Positions 55,510-64,000 of a stretch of DNA of 64,000 nucleotides are shown piece by piece. Made by a program: the position numbers and the translations under genes. The stretch is from Mannheimia sp. USDA-ARS-USMARC-1261 (lineage in GTDB: Bacteria; Pseudomonadota; Gammaproteobacteria; Enterobacterales; Pasteurellaceae). Numbering within the stretch: position 1 is the first letter of the stretch; every line of letters starts with the position of its first letter. The stretch lies in the NCBI RefSeq assembly GCF_000521605.1, contig NZ_CP006942.1, positions 124,001-188,000 on the forward strand, read 5' to 3'. The notes below the pieces were generated by a model, which saw nothing but the letters and a program-made list of their open reading frames with translations, ran no database searches and was not told the DNA's origin.

Positions 55510-55875
55510 ATGTACTCAGTTTTTATACTTTCAACCGGTGCAGTACTTGGGGCATTGTCTCGTTGGCAATTAGGCGTGTGGGTGAATCCATTACTTAATC
55601 AGCTTGCATTAGGCACATTGTTAGCAAATTGGGCTGGTTGCTTTCTGATTGGTATTGCGATGGGGTTTAATTTAGGCGATAGCCAAAGATTATTATTTAT
55701 TACAGGCTTTCTCGGCAGTTTCACCACCTTTTCAAGTTTTTCCGCAGAGTTAAGCGAGAAATTATTAGCGGAAAAATGGGGAGAATTTATCACTGTATTA
55801 AGCCTGCATTTAGTGGGCGGCATTGTACTCACAATTTGTGGCATTTTGCTCACTCGTTGTCTAACAAGCGGTTAA
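55510..55875 (+). CDS. crcB: fluoride ion channel CrcB/FluC
   Basis: A 121-residue, four-helix inner-membrane protein that exports fluoride as an antiparallel dimer. Family motifs are GALSRWQLG near 14-22, GTLLANWAGCFLIG (with the pore Asn) and GFLGSFTTFSSFS. No fluoride riboswitch is visible before it. Its last codons lie within an exact uptake signal (55864-55872) that supplies the TAA stop. Confidence 0.93.
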   Translation: MYSVFILSTGAVLGALSRWQLGVWVNPLLNQLALGTLLANWAGCFLIGIAMGFNLGDSQRLLFITGFLGSFTTFSSFSAELSEKLLAEKWGEFITVLSLHLVGGIVLTICGILLTRCLTSG

Positions 55876-55896
55876 ATTTGCTGAAAAATTTGCAAA

Positions 55897-55925
55897 TAAA
55901 AAACCTCCCAATCGGGAGGTTTTTC
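55897..55925. terminator. bidirectional terminator between crcB and the Dcu gene
   Basis: aaaacctccc and gggaggtttt pair around a 4-base loop, with A-run and T-run on the two sides, between convergent genes. Confidence 0.92.
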
Positions 55926-55934
55926 GTGGAACTT

Positions 55935-57257
55935 TTACAGTAACATATTCGATAGTAATAAACCGAAGCCGATACTGAAAATCATACTGAGTAAGCCCGG
56001 TAGCATAAAGCTGTGGTTGAAAATATATTTACCGATGCGAGTTGTACCCGTTGTATCAAAGTCGATTGAAGCAATAATCGGACCATAGTTCGGAATGAAG
56101 AAGTAGCCGTTTACGGCAACAAATACCCCGATTAATACCGGTGCAGGAATACCGATTGCAATCGCCACAGGGAATAGAGTTGCAACCGTTGCCCCTTGGC
56201 TATTTACTAATACAGAAAGTACGAATAGTGCGAATGCAAATGCCCAAGGTGCAGTTTCAACTAAGCCTGACACCATAGATTTTACTTCATCCATATGACC
56301 TTGCATTAAGGTATCGCCTAACCACGCAATACCGAAAATCGCAATTACCGCACGCATACCAGCGTGGAATACTGAGCCTTTGGTAATTTCATTGCCATCC
56401 GGCTTGCAGAGTAAAATGATTAATGCACCTACGCTTAACATTACGATTTCAATGGTGTGAGCCATACCCATCGGTTTGCCGTCAAACACTGGGCGAAGTG
56501 AAGGCATCGCACCCATTAAAACTACTAATAATGCACCGAATAAGAATAAGCCAACGGATAATTTTGCAGTTGGTTTTAACGGTAATTCGGTTGGGTTTGC
56601 GGTGATGTGGTTTGCTTTCACATACTCAGGATCTTGCAATAATTTTTGATAGTGTGGGTCGTCTTTCAACTCTTTACCCATTTTATTCACAAATACGCAA
56701 GCTAAACCTAAACCTAATAATGTTGAAGGAATGGTAACCATCAGCACATCGCCTAAGGTAATGCCTTGTGGTTCAAGGAATGCTACCACTGCGACGACTG
56801 CCGCTGCAATCGGGCTGGCTACAATCGCAAATTGTGAGGCAATTACCGCCATTGAGAGAGGACGCTCAGGGCGAATACCGTTATGGCGGCTTACCTCAGC
56901 GATTACAGGTAATACAGAATAAGCAACGTGTCCTGTACCTGCAAGCACAGTAAATGTCCAAGTTACAAGTGGTGCGATAAAGGTAATGTGTTTTGGATTT
57001 TTACGCAAAATACGAGTGGCGATTTTGATCATATAATCTAAACCACCGGCGGCTTGCATTGCAGCCGCTGCTGCAACTACCGCCATAATCATAAACATTA
57101 CATCAATCGGTAATCCTGCCGGTTTTAAGCCAAAGCCAAATGACAAAATGGCTAAACCTAAACCACCAAATACCCCTAATCCGATACCGCCAACGCGAGC
57201 ACCGACCAAAATGCACAGTAACACTATAGCAAATTGGATAATAAACATAGCAGACAT
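55935..57257 (-). CDS. anaerobic C4-dicarboxylate transporter (DcuA/DcuB family)
   Basis: A 440-residue polytopic membrane protein of the Dcu family that exchanges fumarate, aspartate or malate for succinate in anaerobic fumarate respiration. Family marks are [16 protein letters not shown] near 19-34, [24 protein letters not shown] and [11 protein letters not shown] near the C-terminus. DcuA and DcuB are hard to separate by eye; DcuB is the likelier. Start at 57257 (MSAMFI) or three codons later. Confidence 0.9.
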   Translation of the reverse strand: MSAMFIIQFAIVLLCILVGARVGGIGLGVFGGLGLAILSFGFGLKPAGLPIDVMFMIMAVVAAAAAMQAAGGLDYMIKIATRILRKNPKHITFIAPLVTWTFTVLAGTGHVAYSVLPVIAEVSRHNGIRPERPLSMAVIASQFAIVASPIAAAVVAVVAFLEPQGITLGDVLMVTIPSTLLGLGLACVFVNKMGKELKDDPHYQKLLQDPEYVKANHITANPTELPLKPTAKLSVGLFLFGALLVVLMGAMPSLRPVFDGKPMGMAHTIEIVMLSVGALIILLCKPDGNEITKGSVFHAGMRAVIAIFGIAWLGDTLMQGHMDEVKSMVSGLVETAPWAFAFALFVLSVLVNSQGATVATLFPVAIAIGIPAPVLIGVFVAVNGYFFIPNYGPIIASIDFDTTGTTRIGKYIFNHSFMLPGLLSMIFSIGFGLLLSNMLL

Positions 57258-57281
57258 AATCTGACTCCTTTATATTAAAAA

Positions 57282-57297
57282 AATGAAATCGATCACA
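57282..57297. promoter_or_regulatory. CRP-like half-site before the Dcu gene
   Basis: aatga-N6-tcaca: the right half is perfect and the left half matches 3 of 5 bases. It lies 25 bp before the start codon, too close for an activator site of this gene. No clear FNR palindrome (ttgat-N4-atcaa) is visible in 57258-57406. Confidence 0.25.
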
Positions 57298-57406
57298 AAA
57301 GAAATTGATATTTCTTCTTAAATTAATCGCCGGCTACTATATCAATAAAGCAAAGTAATCTCTATAATCTAAATCAATAAAAGCTTTAAAAAATTTAAGG
57401 AAAAGT

Positions 57407-58231
57407 ATGCAATTTTCAAAAATGCACGGACTTGGTAATGATTTTGTGGTGGTTGATGGTGTAACCCAAAATGTGTACCTGACAGAGGAGATGATCCGCA
57501 CTTTATCAGACCGACATCGCGGAATCGGGTTTGACCAACTTTTATTAGTCGAACCGCCTTACGATCCGGAATTGGACTTTCACTACCGCATTTTCAATGC
57601 CGATGGCAGTGAAGTTTCACAATGTGGAAATGGGGCGAGATGTTTTGCCCGTTTTGTAACCTTAAAGGGTTTAACTAGCAAAAAAGATATTTATGTTAGC
57701 ACCGCAAAAGGCAAAATGGTGCTGACGGTGCAAGATGACGACAAAGTGCGAGTGAATATGGGCGAGCCGATTTGGGAACCTGCACAAATCCCATTTACGG
57801 CGAATAAATTTGAGAAAAACTATATTTTACGCACTGATTTGCAAACCGTTCTATGTGGGGTGGTGTCGATGGGTAATCCACATTGTGTGCTACAAGTAGA
57901 TGATGTAAAAACTGCACCAGTGAATGAACTCGGACCTTTGCTCGAAAGCCATGAACGCTTCCCTGAACGAGCGAATATCAGCTTTATGCAAGTGGTGAAT
58001 CGCAATCACGTCAAATTACGGGTGTATGAGCGAGGTGCAGGCGAAACCCAAGCTTGTGGCAGCGGGGCGTGCGGCACGGTAGCGGTCGGTATTATGCAAG
58101 GCTTGTTGGATAATAAAGTACAGGTGGATTTGCCCGGTGGTTCACTCATTATTGAATGGCAAGGCGTAGGGCATCCTCTTTATATGACAGGCGATGCAAC
58201 ACATATTTATGATGGATTTATCAAGCTGTAA
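57407..58231 (+). CDS. dapF: diaminopimelate epimerase
   Basis: Interconverts LL- and meso-diaminopimelate in lysine and peptidoglycan synthesis. The 274 residues equal the H. influenzae enzyme in length. The two catalytic cysteines are visible: C73 in [10 protein letters not shown] and a second in [10 protein letters not shown] near 217. N-terminal [11 protein letters not shown] and the [14 protein letters not shown] segment are also typical. Monocistronic, followed by a strong terminator. Confidence 0.97.
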   Translation: MQFSKMHGLGNDFVVVDGVTQNVYLTEEMIRTLSDRHRGIGFDQLLLVEPPYDPELDFHYRIFNADGSEVSQCGNGARCFARFVTLKGLTSKKDIYVSTAKGKMVLTVQDDDKVRVNMGEPIWEPAQIPFTANKFEKNYILRTDLQTVLCGVVSMGNPHCVLQVDDVKTAPVNELGPLLESHERFPERANISFMQVVNRNHVKLRVYERGAGETQACGSGACGTVAVGIMQGLLDNKVQVDLPGGSLIIEWQGVGHPLYMTGDATHIYDGFIKL

Positions 58232-58239
58232 TTATTGTC

Positions 58240-58266
58240 GGGAGGGTTAAGCCCTCCCATTTTTTC
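58240..58266. terminator. terminator after dapF
   Basis: gggaggg (58240-58246) pairs with ccctccc (58252-58258), with a 5-base loop and a T-run following. It lies against the stop of the convergent hydrolase gene. Confidence 0.9.
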
Positions 58267-58267
58267 A

Positions 58268-58807
58268 TTAAATTAACTTCTTCACCAACTCCAACACCAC
58301 AGGTAATTCGGTTACACCCTCTCTATCCAAGAAATGTCCACCCTGATTTAGGCGAATATAGTCCGCTTGCAAATGTTGAGCGAGAGCATCGCTGTATTTA
58401 TGATTAACGATAGTATCGTCTAACGCACTCACTACATAGCTTGGAAAATGCGATACGCTCGGTAAAATCGCATAATAATTGGTAAAGGCAGACAGTTCGG
58501 GTAAATTTTCTATGGGTTGATAAAAGCCGGACACAAACACTGCCCCTTTAATTTTGGCGTAATTTTTCGCTAAAAAATTCAAAATGGCGATACAGCCCAA
58601 ACTATGCCCGACAAAAATGGTTTGATCGTTAAGCTCCACATTTTGTGCAAGATGATTTAACCAACCATCTAATGATGGATTTTCCGAATTGGGCATATTC
58701 AGCCGCTCACAGCTAACGCCCAATTTTGCTAATTCTTGCTCCAACCACGGAAACCAATGTTTATCGGCATTTGCTGTATAACCGTGAACGATATAAACCT
58801 GTGCCAT
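58268..58807 (-). CDS. RBBP9/YdeN-family serine hydrolase
   Basis: A 179-residue small alpha/beta-hydrolase. The start at 58807 follows an aggagg ribosome-binding site; the longer frame upstream would overlap the divergent exporter gene. It has VYIVHGYTANADKHWFPWL near 4-22, nucleophile elbow GHSLGC near 77-82, acid in SALDDTIV and catalytic His in NQGGHFLDREG. Relatives are RBBP9-like hydrolases of unknown substrate. Confidence 0.85.
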   Translation of the reverse strand: MAQVYIVHGYTANADKHWFPWLEQELAKLGVSCERLNMPNSENPSLDGWLNHLAQNVELNDQTIFVGHSLGCIAILNFLAKNYAKIKGAVFVSGFYQPIENLPELSAFTNYYAILPSVSHFPSYVVSALDDTIVNHKYSDALAQHLQADYIRLNQGGHFLDREGVTELPVVLELVKKLI

Positions 58808-58886
58808 TACACACCTCCTAATTTGACTAAAAAGATTGTAGCAAAAAATGCTAAAATAGCCACATATACTACTTATAAGGAACTCA

Positions 58887-59210
58887 ATGAACGTTTGGAT
58901 TTTATTAGCGATTTCAATTTGTTTGGAAATTGCTGCTACTAACTTATTAAAATTAAGCAATGGTTTTACCAAAGCCGTACCAACCATTAGCTCGCTGGCA
59001 CTTTATGGCTTATCGTTTTACTTTCTCTCAATTATTTTCCGCACCTTACCGGTGGGCATTGTTTATGCGGTTTGGTCTGGTGTAGGAATTGTGCTTACTG
59101 CCATTGTTGCGTATTTCGCATTCGGGCAGAAAATAGACTTGGCAGGCTTGGTTGGTATTGCGTTGATTTTAGCTGGTGTATTGGTGATTAATTTATTTTC
59201 GAAGGTATGA
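58887..59210 (+). CDS. small multidrug resistance (SMR) exporter
   Basis: A 107-residue, four-helix inner-membrane protein of the SMR family. The essential membrane Glu is E14 (ISICLEIAATNLLK), and the signature VYAVWSGVGIVLTA lies near 59-72 as in EmrE/QacE. It works as an antiparallel dimer exchanging protons for cationic drugs or guanidinium compounds; the motif set is nearer to EmrE than to the Gdx/SugE group. The uptake-signal inverted repeat begins 3 bases after the stop. Confidence 0.88.
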   Translation: MNVWILLAISICLEIAATNLLKLSNGFTKAVPTISSLALYGLSFYFLSIIFRTLPVGIVYAVWSGVGIVLTAIVAYFAFGQKIDLAGLVGIALILAGVLVINLFSKV

Positions 59211-59212
59211 TT

Positions 59213-59260
59213 ACAAGCGGTCATTTTTCTGCAAAATTTTGCGAGAAAATGACCGCTTGT
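59213..59260. terminator. uptake-signal inverted repeat between the SMR gene and xylB
   Basis: acaagcggt (59213-59221) and accgcttgt (59252-59260) are exact uptake signals in opposite orientation; the matching continues inward (cattttt / aaaatg). It lies between convergent genes and probably terminates both. Confidence 0.85.
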
Positions 59261-59266
59261 TAGTCT

Positions 59267-60712
59267 TTATAAACCCTTCAACCTCTGATAAATTTCCGCA
59301 AATTTTTGGCGTTTTTCTTGATATTCCGCATAGCGAGCCGGGTTTGGCTGATAAACCTGTTCTAACGGTAGCGGCTGGCAGAACTCGGCAATATCTTGGT
59401 TTGGATTTAATGCAATTTGAGCCAGTTTCGCTGCCCCTAATGCCGGACCAACATCGCCACCTGTGCGGTATTCAAAGGTTTTACCGCTAATATCGGCAAG
59501 CAGTTGTCGCCAGTAGGCACTTTTTGCTCCCCCACCAATTAAGGCAATATTTTCCGCTTTCACGCCGGTTTCGTGAAGTACATCAATCCCTTCCGCTAAA
59601 TCAAAACTCACGCCTTCAATCACGGCTTTTGCCATCGTAACTTGGTTATCGTTATGACTTAAACCCCAGAATAGGCCTTTGGCGTAAGGGTCATTATGCG
59701 GTGTACGTTCGCCTGATAAATAAGGCAAGAAAATCGCATCAGAAGCAGTTTGGTTAGCTTCAACTTGTTGGAATAAGGTTGGCACATCTTTAACACCAAG
59801 CGATTTTGCCGCCCAATCGACCGAAGATGCCGCACTTAAAATCACCGACATCAAATGCCAGCGATCCGGTAAGGCGTGGCAGAAACTGTGAACCGCTTTT
59901 TGTGGATTAGCGTGGAATTTATCGCTCACTACAAAATAAACACCTGAAGTACCGAGTGAGAGCATTGCTTGCCCTGTTTGGTATAAGCCAATACCGATTG
60001 CACCTGCGGCATTATCGCCACCACCTGCCACAATCGGTACAGATTTCATTTTCCACTGTTCGGCAAGAGCTGGGCGTAAATAGCCTGTGATTTGGTTGCC
60101 CTCAAATAGTTTTGGCATATTTTCAATGTCTAATCCGCAGGCATTCAGCAGAGAAATGTTCCAATCCCGTTTACCTACATCAAGCCACATTGTGCCGGAG
60201 GCATCGGACATATCAGAAGCGTATTCGCCTGTCATTAAGAGCCTTAAATAATCTTTCGGCAACAACACTTTACTCACTTTTTCCGCTACATTTGGTAAGT
60301 GTTTCTCCACCCAACGCAATTTCGGGGCGGTAAAGCCCGGCATCATTAAGTTTCCAGTAATTTCACGGCTATTAGGCACTAGTTTTTCCAACTCTTCGCA
60401 TTCAGCAAAACTGCGTCCGTCATTCCATAAAATAGCCGGGGAAAGCACATTATCTGCGTTGTCTAGTAAGGTTGCTCCGTGCATTTGCCCTGTCAAACCG
60501 ATAGCTTTTACTCCACTTAAATCGTGTTTCGAAACGAGTTCAAGCATTGCTTCATTAGTGGCATTCCACCAATCTTGCGGATTTTGTTCAGACCATAATG
60601 GCTGTGGGCGGGAAATAGGCAATGATTTTTGCGTAATGGCAATAATGTGTTGATTTTCATCGAGTAACACGACTTTCACACCCGATGTGCCGAGATCGAT
60701 TCCAATATACAT
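59267..60712 (-). CDS. xylB: xylulokinase
   Basis: Phosphorylates D-xylulose to D-xylulose 5-phosphate. 481 residues of the FGGY family: YIGIDLGTSGVKVVLLDE at the N-terminus, GLTGQMHGATLL near 73-84, AGGGDNAAGAIG near 235-246 and GGGAKSAYWRQLLAD near 396-410. It follows xylA with a 152-bp gap that holds a hairpin repeat and two uptake signals, more space than usual within a xylAB operon. Confidence 0.96.
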   Translation of the reverse strand: MYIGIDLGTSGVKVVLLDENQHIIAITQKSLPISRPQPLWSEQNPQDWWNATNEAMLELVSKHDLSGVKAIGLTGQMHGATLLDNADNVLSPAILWNDGRSFAECEELEKLVPNSREITGNLMMPGFTAPKLRWVEKHLPNVAEKVSKVLLPKDYLRLLMTGEYASDMSDASGTMWLDVGKRDWNISLLNACGLDIENMPKLFEGNQITGYLRPALAEQWKMKSVPIVAGGGDNAAGAIGIGLYQTGQAMLSLGTSGVYFVVSDKFHANPQKAVHSFCHALPDRWHLMSVILSAASSVDWAAKSLGVKDVPTLFQQVEANQTASDAIFLPYLSGERTPHNDPYAKGLFWGLSHNDNQVTMAKAVIEGVSFDLAEGIDVLHETGVKAENIALIGGGAKSAYWRQLLADISGKTFEYRTGGDVGPALGAAKLAQIALNPNQDIAEFCQPLPLEQVYQPNPARYAEYQEKRQKFAEIYQRLKGL

Positions 60713-60789
60713 AAATATTCCTTTGTCATTGAATACAAGCGGTCATTTTATTCGGGAAATTTGCAATTTAACGTTTTGGAGATCCATCA

Positions 60790-60810
60790 CCCCTCTTTGC
60801 TAAAGAGGGG
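60790..60810. repeat. single copy of the palindromic hairpin repeat between xylA and xylB
   Basis: The same 21-bp palindrome, cccctcttt-gct-aaagagggg, as the two hairpins between hslV and hslU. It lies in the xylA-xylB gap between exact uptake signals at 60735-60743 and 60853-60861. It can fold on either strand and may lower xylB expression relative to xylA. Confidence 0.8.
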
Positions 60811-60864
60811 GATCAGATCGAGCTTAAATTTGCAAAATTTTTACAAAAAACAACCGCTTGTAGA

Positions 60865-62184
60865 TTAACGATAAATATAGCTATTCACTAAATTTTCTAA
60901 ATATTCTTGCTGACCCGAAACCGGTTTTGGATCTAAGTCTTGGGTTTCTACGATTCTAGCAAGATCTTCAAGGCTGGCTTTGCCAGTTAATATTTGCTGA
61001 CCTAGATCTTGATTCCAGCCTGCATAGCGATTATCCACTACTTTTTGCAACGCTTGGTCTTCAATCATTTTCGCTGCACGTTTTAGTGATAATGCTAATA
61101 CATCCATTGCACCAATATGGGCGTGGAATAAATCATACGGGTCGGTACTTTGGCGGCGGATTTTTGCATCAAAGTTGAAACCACCTGTAGTGAAACCGCC
61201 TGCTTTTAAGATTTCGTACATTACAAGGGTGTTTTCCTCCACGCTGTTCGGGAATTGGTCGGTATCCCAGCCTAATTGCGGGTCGCCGCGGTTTGCGTCG
61301 ATAGAACCGAAGATGCCTAATGCCGTTGCGGTTGCAATTTCGTGTTGGAATGTATGCCCTGCAAGCGTAGCGTGGTTGGCTTCAATGTTCATTTTGATTT
61401 CATTTTCTAAACCGAACTGTTTTAAGAAACCGTAAACGGTTGCGACATCATAGTCGTATTGGTGTTTGGTTGGCTCTTGTGGTTTTGGCTCAATTAATAG
61501 TGTGCCTTTAAAGCCGATTTTATGTTTATGTTCTACCACTAATTGCATAAAGCGACCGATTTGTTCACGTTCACGTTTGAGATCAGTATTGAGTAATGTT
61601 TCATAACCTTCACGTCCGCCCCATAATACATAGTTTTCACCGCCTAAACGTTTGGTGGCATTCATTGCGGTGAAAACTTGTGCTGCCGCCCACGCAAATA
61701 CTTCCGGATTTGGGTTGGTGGAAGCACCTGACATATAGCGAGGGTTGGTAAAGCAGTTTGCGGTTCCCCATAATAATTTCACGCCGGTTTCTGCTTGTTT
61801 TTGCTCTAAAATATCCACAATGGTGTTGAAATTGTGTTGATATTCCTTAAAGTTGTTGCTTTCCGGTGCAACGTCTACATCGTGGAAGCAGTAGTAAGGC
61901 ACGCCTAATTTTTGGAAAAATTCAAAGGCAATTTCCGCTTTTTGCTTCGCACCTTGCAGTAAATCACCGGTTTTTTGCCAGCTTCTGTCAAGCGAACCTA
62001 CACCGAACATATCATTCCCTGTCCAGCAGAATGTATGCCAATAGCAAACCGCTAAACGCAAATGTTCTGCCATTGTTTTGCCTAAAATCACTTCATTTGG
62101 ATTGTAGTGTCTGAATGCGAAAGGATTGGTTGAGTTTGCCCCTTTGTATTGTACTTTTGAGATTTTGTCGAAATAGTTAGACAT
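60865..62184 (-). CDS. xylA: xylose isomerase
   Basis: Isomerises D-xylose to D-xylulose. 439 residues, as in E. coli XylA (440). The catalytic His region [12 protein letters not shown] (near 97-108), LLWGTANCF, the metal-ligand stretch [27 protein letters not shown] and [19 protein letters not shown] are all intact. Divergent from xylF across a 245-bp region with a CRP site. Confidence 0.97.
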   Translation of the reverse strand: MSNYFDKISKVQYKGANSTNPFAFRHYNPNEVILGKTMAEHLRLAVCYWHTFCWTGNDMFGVGSLDRSWQKTGDLLQGAKQKAEIAFEFFQKLGVPYYCFHDVDVAPESNNFKEYQHNFNTIVDILEQKQAETGVKLLWGTANCFTNPRYMSGASTNPNPEVFAWAAAQVFTAMNATKRLGGENYVLWGGREGYETLLNTDLKREREQIGRFMQLVVEHKHKIGFKGTLLIEPKPQEPTKHQYDYDVATVYGFLKQFGLENEIKMNIEANHATLAGHTFQHEIATATALGIFGSIDANRGDPQLGWDTDQFPNSVEENTLVMYEILKAGGFTTGGFNFDAKIRRQSTDPYDLFHAHIGAMDVLALSLKRAAKMIEDQALQKVVDNRYAGWNQDLGQQILTGKASLEDLARIVETQDLDPKPVSGQQEYLENLVNSYIYR

Positions 62185-62292
62185 AACAATGCTCCTATGT
62201 ATTGGAAAAATGATGTTTCGGCGACATCATTGGAGAATTATCAAAACCATTCAATTACGATATTTCGTTTTTTAATTTAGATTATTGGTTAA

Positions 62293-62308
62293 TGTGGCGT
62301 AGATCACA
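62293..62308. promoter_or_regulatory. CRP site between xylA and xylF
   Basis: tgtgg-N6-tcaca matches 9 of 10 consensus positions. It lies 109 bp before xylA and 122 bp before xylF, a position shared with the E. coli xyl divergon. XylR sites are expected around it but I cannot define them; xylR itself is not in the window. Confidence 0.75.
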
Positions 62309-62429
62309 AAAGTGAAAAATCGTAATGGTATTGAGAAATATGATAATTGCACTTCATTTGAAATCAGCCCAGACTTTGAGCGAGCGAGAACAGGCTCAAA
62401 CATTATTTTTATAACCAATGAGGTGAACT

Positions 62430-63431
62430 ATGAAACTCAAGTCCAAATTATTAGCAGTTGCTACCGCCACCTTAATGGCATTTAGCCACTCGGCAATTGC
62501 CAAAGATCTGAAAATCGGTATGTCTATCGATGATTTACGCTTAGAACGTTGGCAAAAAGATAGAGATATTTTTGTGAATAAAGCGGAAGCCTTAGGTGCA
62601 AAAGTGTTTGTGCAGTCAGCAAATGGTGATGCAACAGCTCAAATTTCTCAAATTGAGAATATGCTAAACAAAGATATTGATGTATTAGTGATTATTCCGT
62701 TTAACGGCGAAGTGTTATCAAACGTGATTGCGGAAGCGAAAAAAGAAGGTGTTAAAGTTTTAGCTTATGACCGCTTAATCAATAATGCAGATATTGATTT
62801 CTATGTTTCATTCGATAACGAAAAAGTGGGTGAGTTACAAGCACAAAGCATTATCGAGCAAAAACCGGAAGGGAATTATTTTTTAATGGGTGGTTCACCT
62901 GTTGATAATAACGCGAAATTATTCCGTAAAGGACAAATGAAAGTGCTACAACCGCATATTGATAGCGGCAAAATTAAAGTGGTGGGCGACCAATGGGTGG
63001 ATTCTTGGTTAGCGGAAAAAGCCTTACAAATTATGGAAAATGCTTTAACCGCCAATAAAAACAACATTGATGCAGTAGTGGCTTCAAACGATGCCACTGC
63101 AGGTGGTGCAATCCAAGCATTAAGTGCTCAGGGCTTATCTGGCAAAGTGGCGATTTCTGGTCAAGATGCAGACTTATCGGCAATCAAACGCATTATTGCG
63201 GGTACACAAACAATGACTGTTTATAAGCCAATTACGAATCTTGCAGATAAAGCAGCTGAAATTGCAGTAGCACTGGGTAAAGAAGAAAAAGTTGAAAGCA
63301 ATGCGAAATTAAATAACGGCAACAAAGAGGTTGAATCTTACTTATTAGAGCCTGTGGTAGTAACCAAAGACAATATTGATGACACCGTGATTAAAGACGG
63401 CTTCCACACTAAAGACGCAGTATATAAATAA
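62430..63431 (+). CDS. xylF: D-xylose-binding periplasmic protein
   Basis: Periplasmic receptor of the XylFGH importer. Signal peptide MKLKSKLLAVATATLMAFSHSAIA (cleaved near 24), then a two-lobe periplasmic-binding-protein-1 fold with IGMSIDDLRLERWQKDRD, VIIPFNGEVLS, LAYDRLI, VVASNDATAGGAIQAL and AISGQDADL. 333 residues; E. coli XylF has 330. A terminator-like hairpin separates it from xylG, as expected for a highly expressed binding protein. Confidence 0.96.
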   Translation: MKLKSKLLAVATATLMAFSHSAIAKDLKIGMSIDDLRLERWQKDRDIFVNKAEALGAKVFVQSANGDATAQISQIENMLNKDIDVLVIIPFNGEVLSNVIAEAKKEGVKVLAYDRLINNADIDFYVSFDNEKVGELQAQSIIEQKPEGNYFLMGGSPVDNNAKLFRKGQMKVLQPHIDSGKIKVVGDQWVDSWLAEKALQIMENALTANKNNIDAVVASNDATAGGAIQALSAQGLSGKVAISGQDADLSAIKRIIAGTQTMTVYKPITNLADKAAEIAVALGKEEKVESNAKLNNGNKEVESYLLEPVVVTKDNIDDTVIKDGFHTKDAVYK

Positions 63432-63450
63432 ATCACTTTAATTTTTCTAG

Positions 63451-63476
63451 ATGGCGAGGCTTCCTCGCCATTTTTT
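63451..63476 (+). terminator. attenuating hairpin between xylF and xylG
   Basis: atggcgagg and cctcgccat form a 9-bp stem with a 3-base loop followed by six T. It lies 18 bp before xylG and would let more xylF than xylG message accumulate. Confidence 0.85.
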
Positions 63477-63494
63477 GAAAATAAGGGGCTAAGT

Positions 63495-64000
63495 ATGGCG
63501 AAATTATTAGAAATGAAGAACATCACTAAAAAGTTTGGTGAAGTTGTAGCATTAAATAATATTTCAATTTCCCTTGAAACCGGTGAAATACTTTCTTTGT
63601 GTGGTGAAAATGGTTCAGGCAAATCAACCTTAATGAAAGTATTGTGTGGCATTTATCCTGCCGGTGAGTATGAAGGGGAAATCTATTTTTCCGGCGAAAA
63701 ACTGATTGCCAAAAATATTAAAGATACTGAAGAAAAAGGCATTTCCATTATTCACCAAGAATTGACCTTAGTAAAAAATATGTCGATTTTGGAGAATATG
63801 TTTTTAGGGAATGAAATTACCAAATCAGGTATTACAGATGACAATGAAATGTATCTACGTTGTAAAACTTTGTTAGAGCAAGTGCAACTGGATATTGACC
63901 CAAACACCAAAGTAGGGGAGTTAGGCTTAGGGCAACAACAATTAGTCGAAATTGCTAAAGCCTTGAACAAACAGGTACGTTTATTAATTTTGGACGAACC
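63495..64000 (+). CDS. xylG: xylose importer ATPase XylG (partial, 3' end outside window)
   Basis: First 168 codons of the double-domain ATPase of XylFGH. Walker [10 protein letters not shown] near 36-44, Q-loop [11 protein letters not shown], signature [16 protein letters not shown] and the start of Walker B (LLILDEP) are seen before the window ends. The start at 63495 follows aagggg. The full family protein is about 505-513 residues with two ATPase domains, so roughly two thirds are missing here. Confidence 0.94.
   Translation, partial: MAKLLEMKNITKKFGEVVALNNISISLETGEILSLCGENGSGKSTLMKVLCGIYPAGEYEGEIYFSGEKLIAKNIKDTEEKGISIIHQELTLVKNMSILENMFLGNEITKSGITDDNEMYLRCKTLLEQVQLDIDPNTKVGELGLGQQQLVEIAKALNKQVRLLILDE

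Overview
The window looks like a chromosomal segment of a Mannheimia-type member of the Pasteurellaceae. Three things support this. A complete RTX leukotoxin operon (lktCABD) is closely similar to that of Mannheimia haemolytica. At least 29 exact copies of the 9-base Actinobacillus/Mannheimia-type DNA uptake signal (acaagcggt or its complement) are present, where about 0.5 would be expected by chance. The rimO-ngt pair matches the arrangement known from Actinobacillus pleuropneumoniae. Base composition is AT-rich and genes are densely packed. The species cannot be fixed from this window alone.

Layout. 0.2-8 kb: a divergent L-ascorbate (ula) regulon. ulaG-ulaR-ulaE-ulaF run leftward and a fused ulaA-ulaB, an embedded class B acid phosphatase (aphA), ulaC and ulaD run rightward, with a perfect CRP site between them. 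8-12.6 kb: a leftward glycerate/sugar-diacid group (esterase, cdaR, GntP-type permease, glycerate kinase). 12.7-16.4 kb: CRP-controlled yjjI-yjjW (glycyl radical enzyme and activase) with nupC. 16.5-20.8 kb leftward: the cytoplasmic N-glycosyltransferase ngt with rimO, then mtnN and slyX. 20.9-24.5 kb rightward: fkpA, yheO, tusDCB and an outer-membrane barrel protein of unknown function. 24.5-25.6 kb: a 1067-bp insertion sequence with 8-bp target duplication, sitting inside a pair of uptake signals. 25.6-31.4 kb: an ATP-grasp ligase/esterase pair, divergent from a stand-alone Aer-like PAS protein and a CysJ-like diflavin reductase, then ffh.

31.7-32.3 kb: tRNA-Phe and tRNA-Asn, tandemly duplicated with promoter and terminator. 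32.4-34.9 kb: mutY-yggX-mltC. 35-40.7 kb: gloA2, an EamA exporter, sfsA, a cytochrome b561, hslV and hslU (separated by a palindromic repeat element) and a VirK/YbjX protein. 41-48 kb: lktC, lktA, lktB, lktD, with a terminator between lktA and lktB. 48.3-52.9 kb: an Ssu/Tau/Nrt-type ABC importer followed by an acyl-CoA-dehydrogenase-like flavoenzyme, facing an AhpD-like protein; the substrate is unknown. 53-59.2 kb: glpF-glpK, crcB, a Dcu transporter, dapF, a small serine hydrolase and an SMR exporter. 59.3-64 kb: xylB and xylA leftward, xylF and xylG (cut by the window end) rightward.

A recurring theme is carbon-source uptake under CRP. Perfect or near-perfect CRP sites stand before the ula, yjjI-yjjW-nupC, glpF/crcB and xyl units. 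A second theme is reuse of uptake signals as inverted pairs at gene ends. The least explained gene groups are the 48-53 kb importer/flavoenzyme group, the ATP-grasp/esterase pair and the PAS/diflavin-reductase pair.
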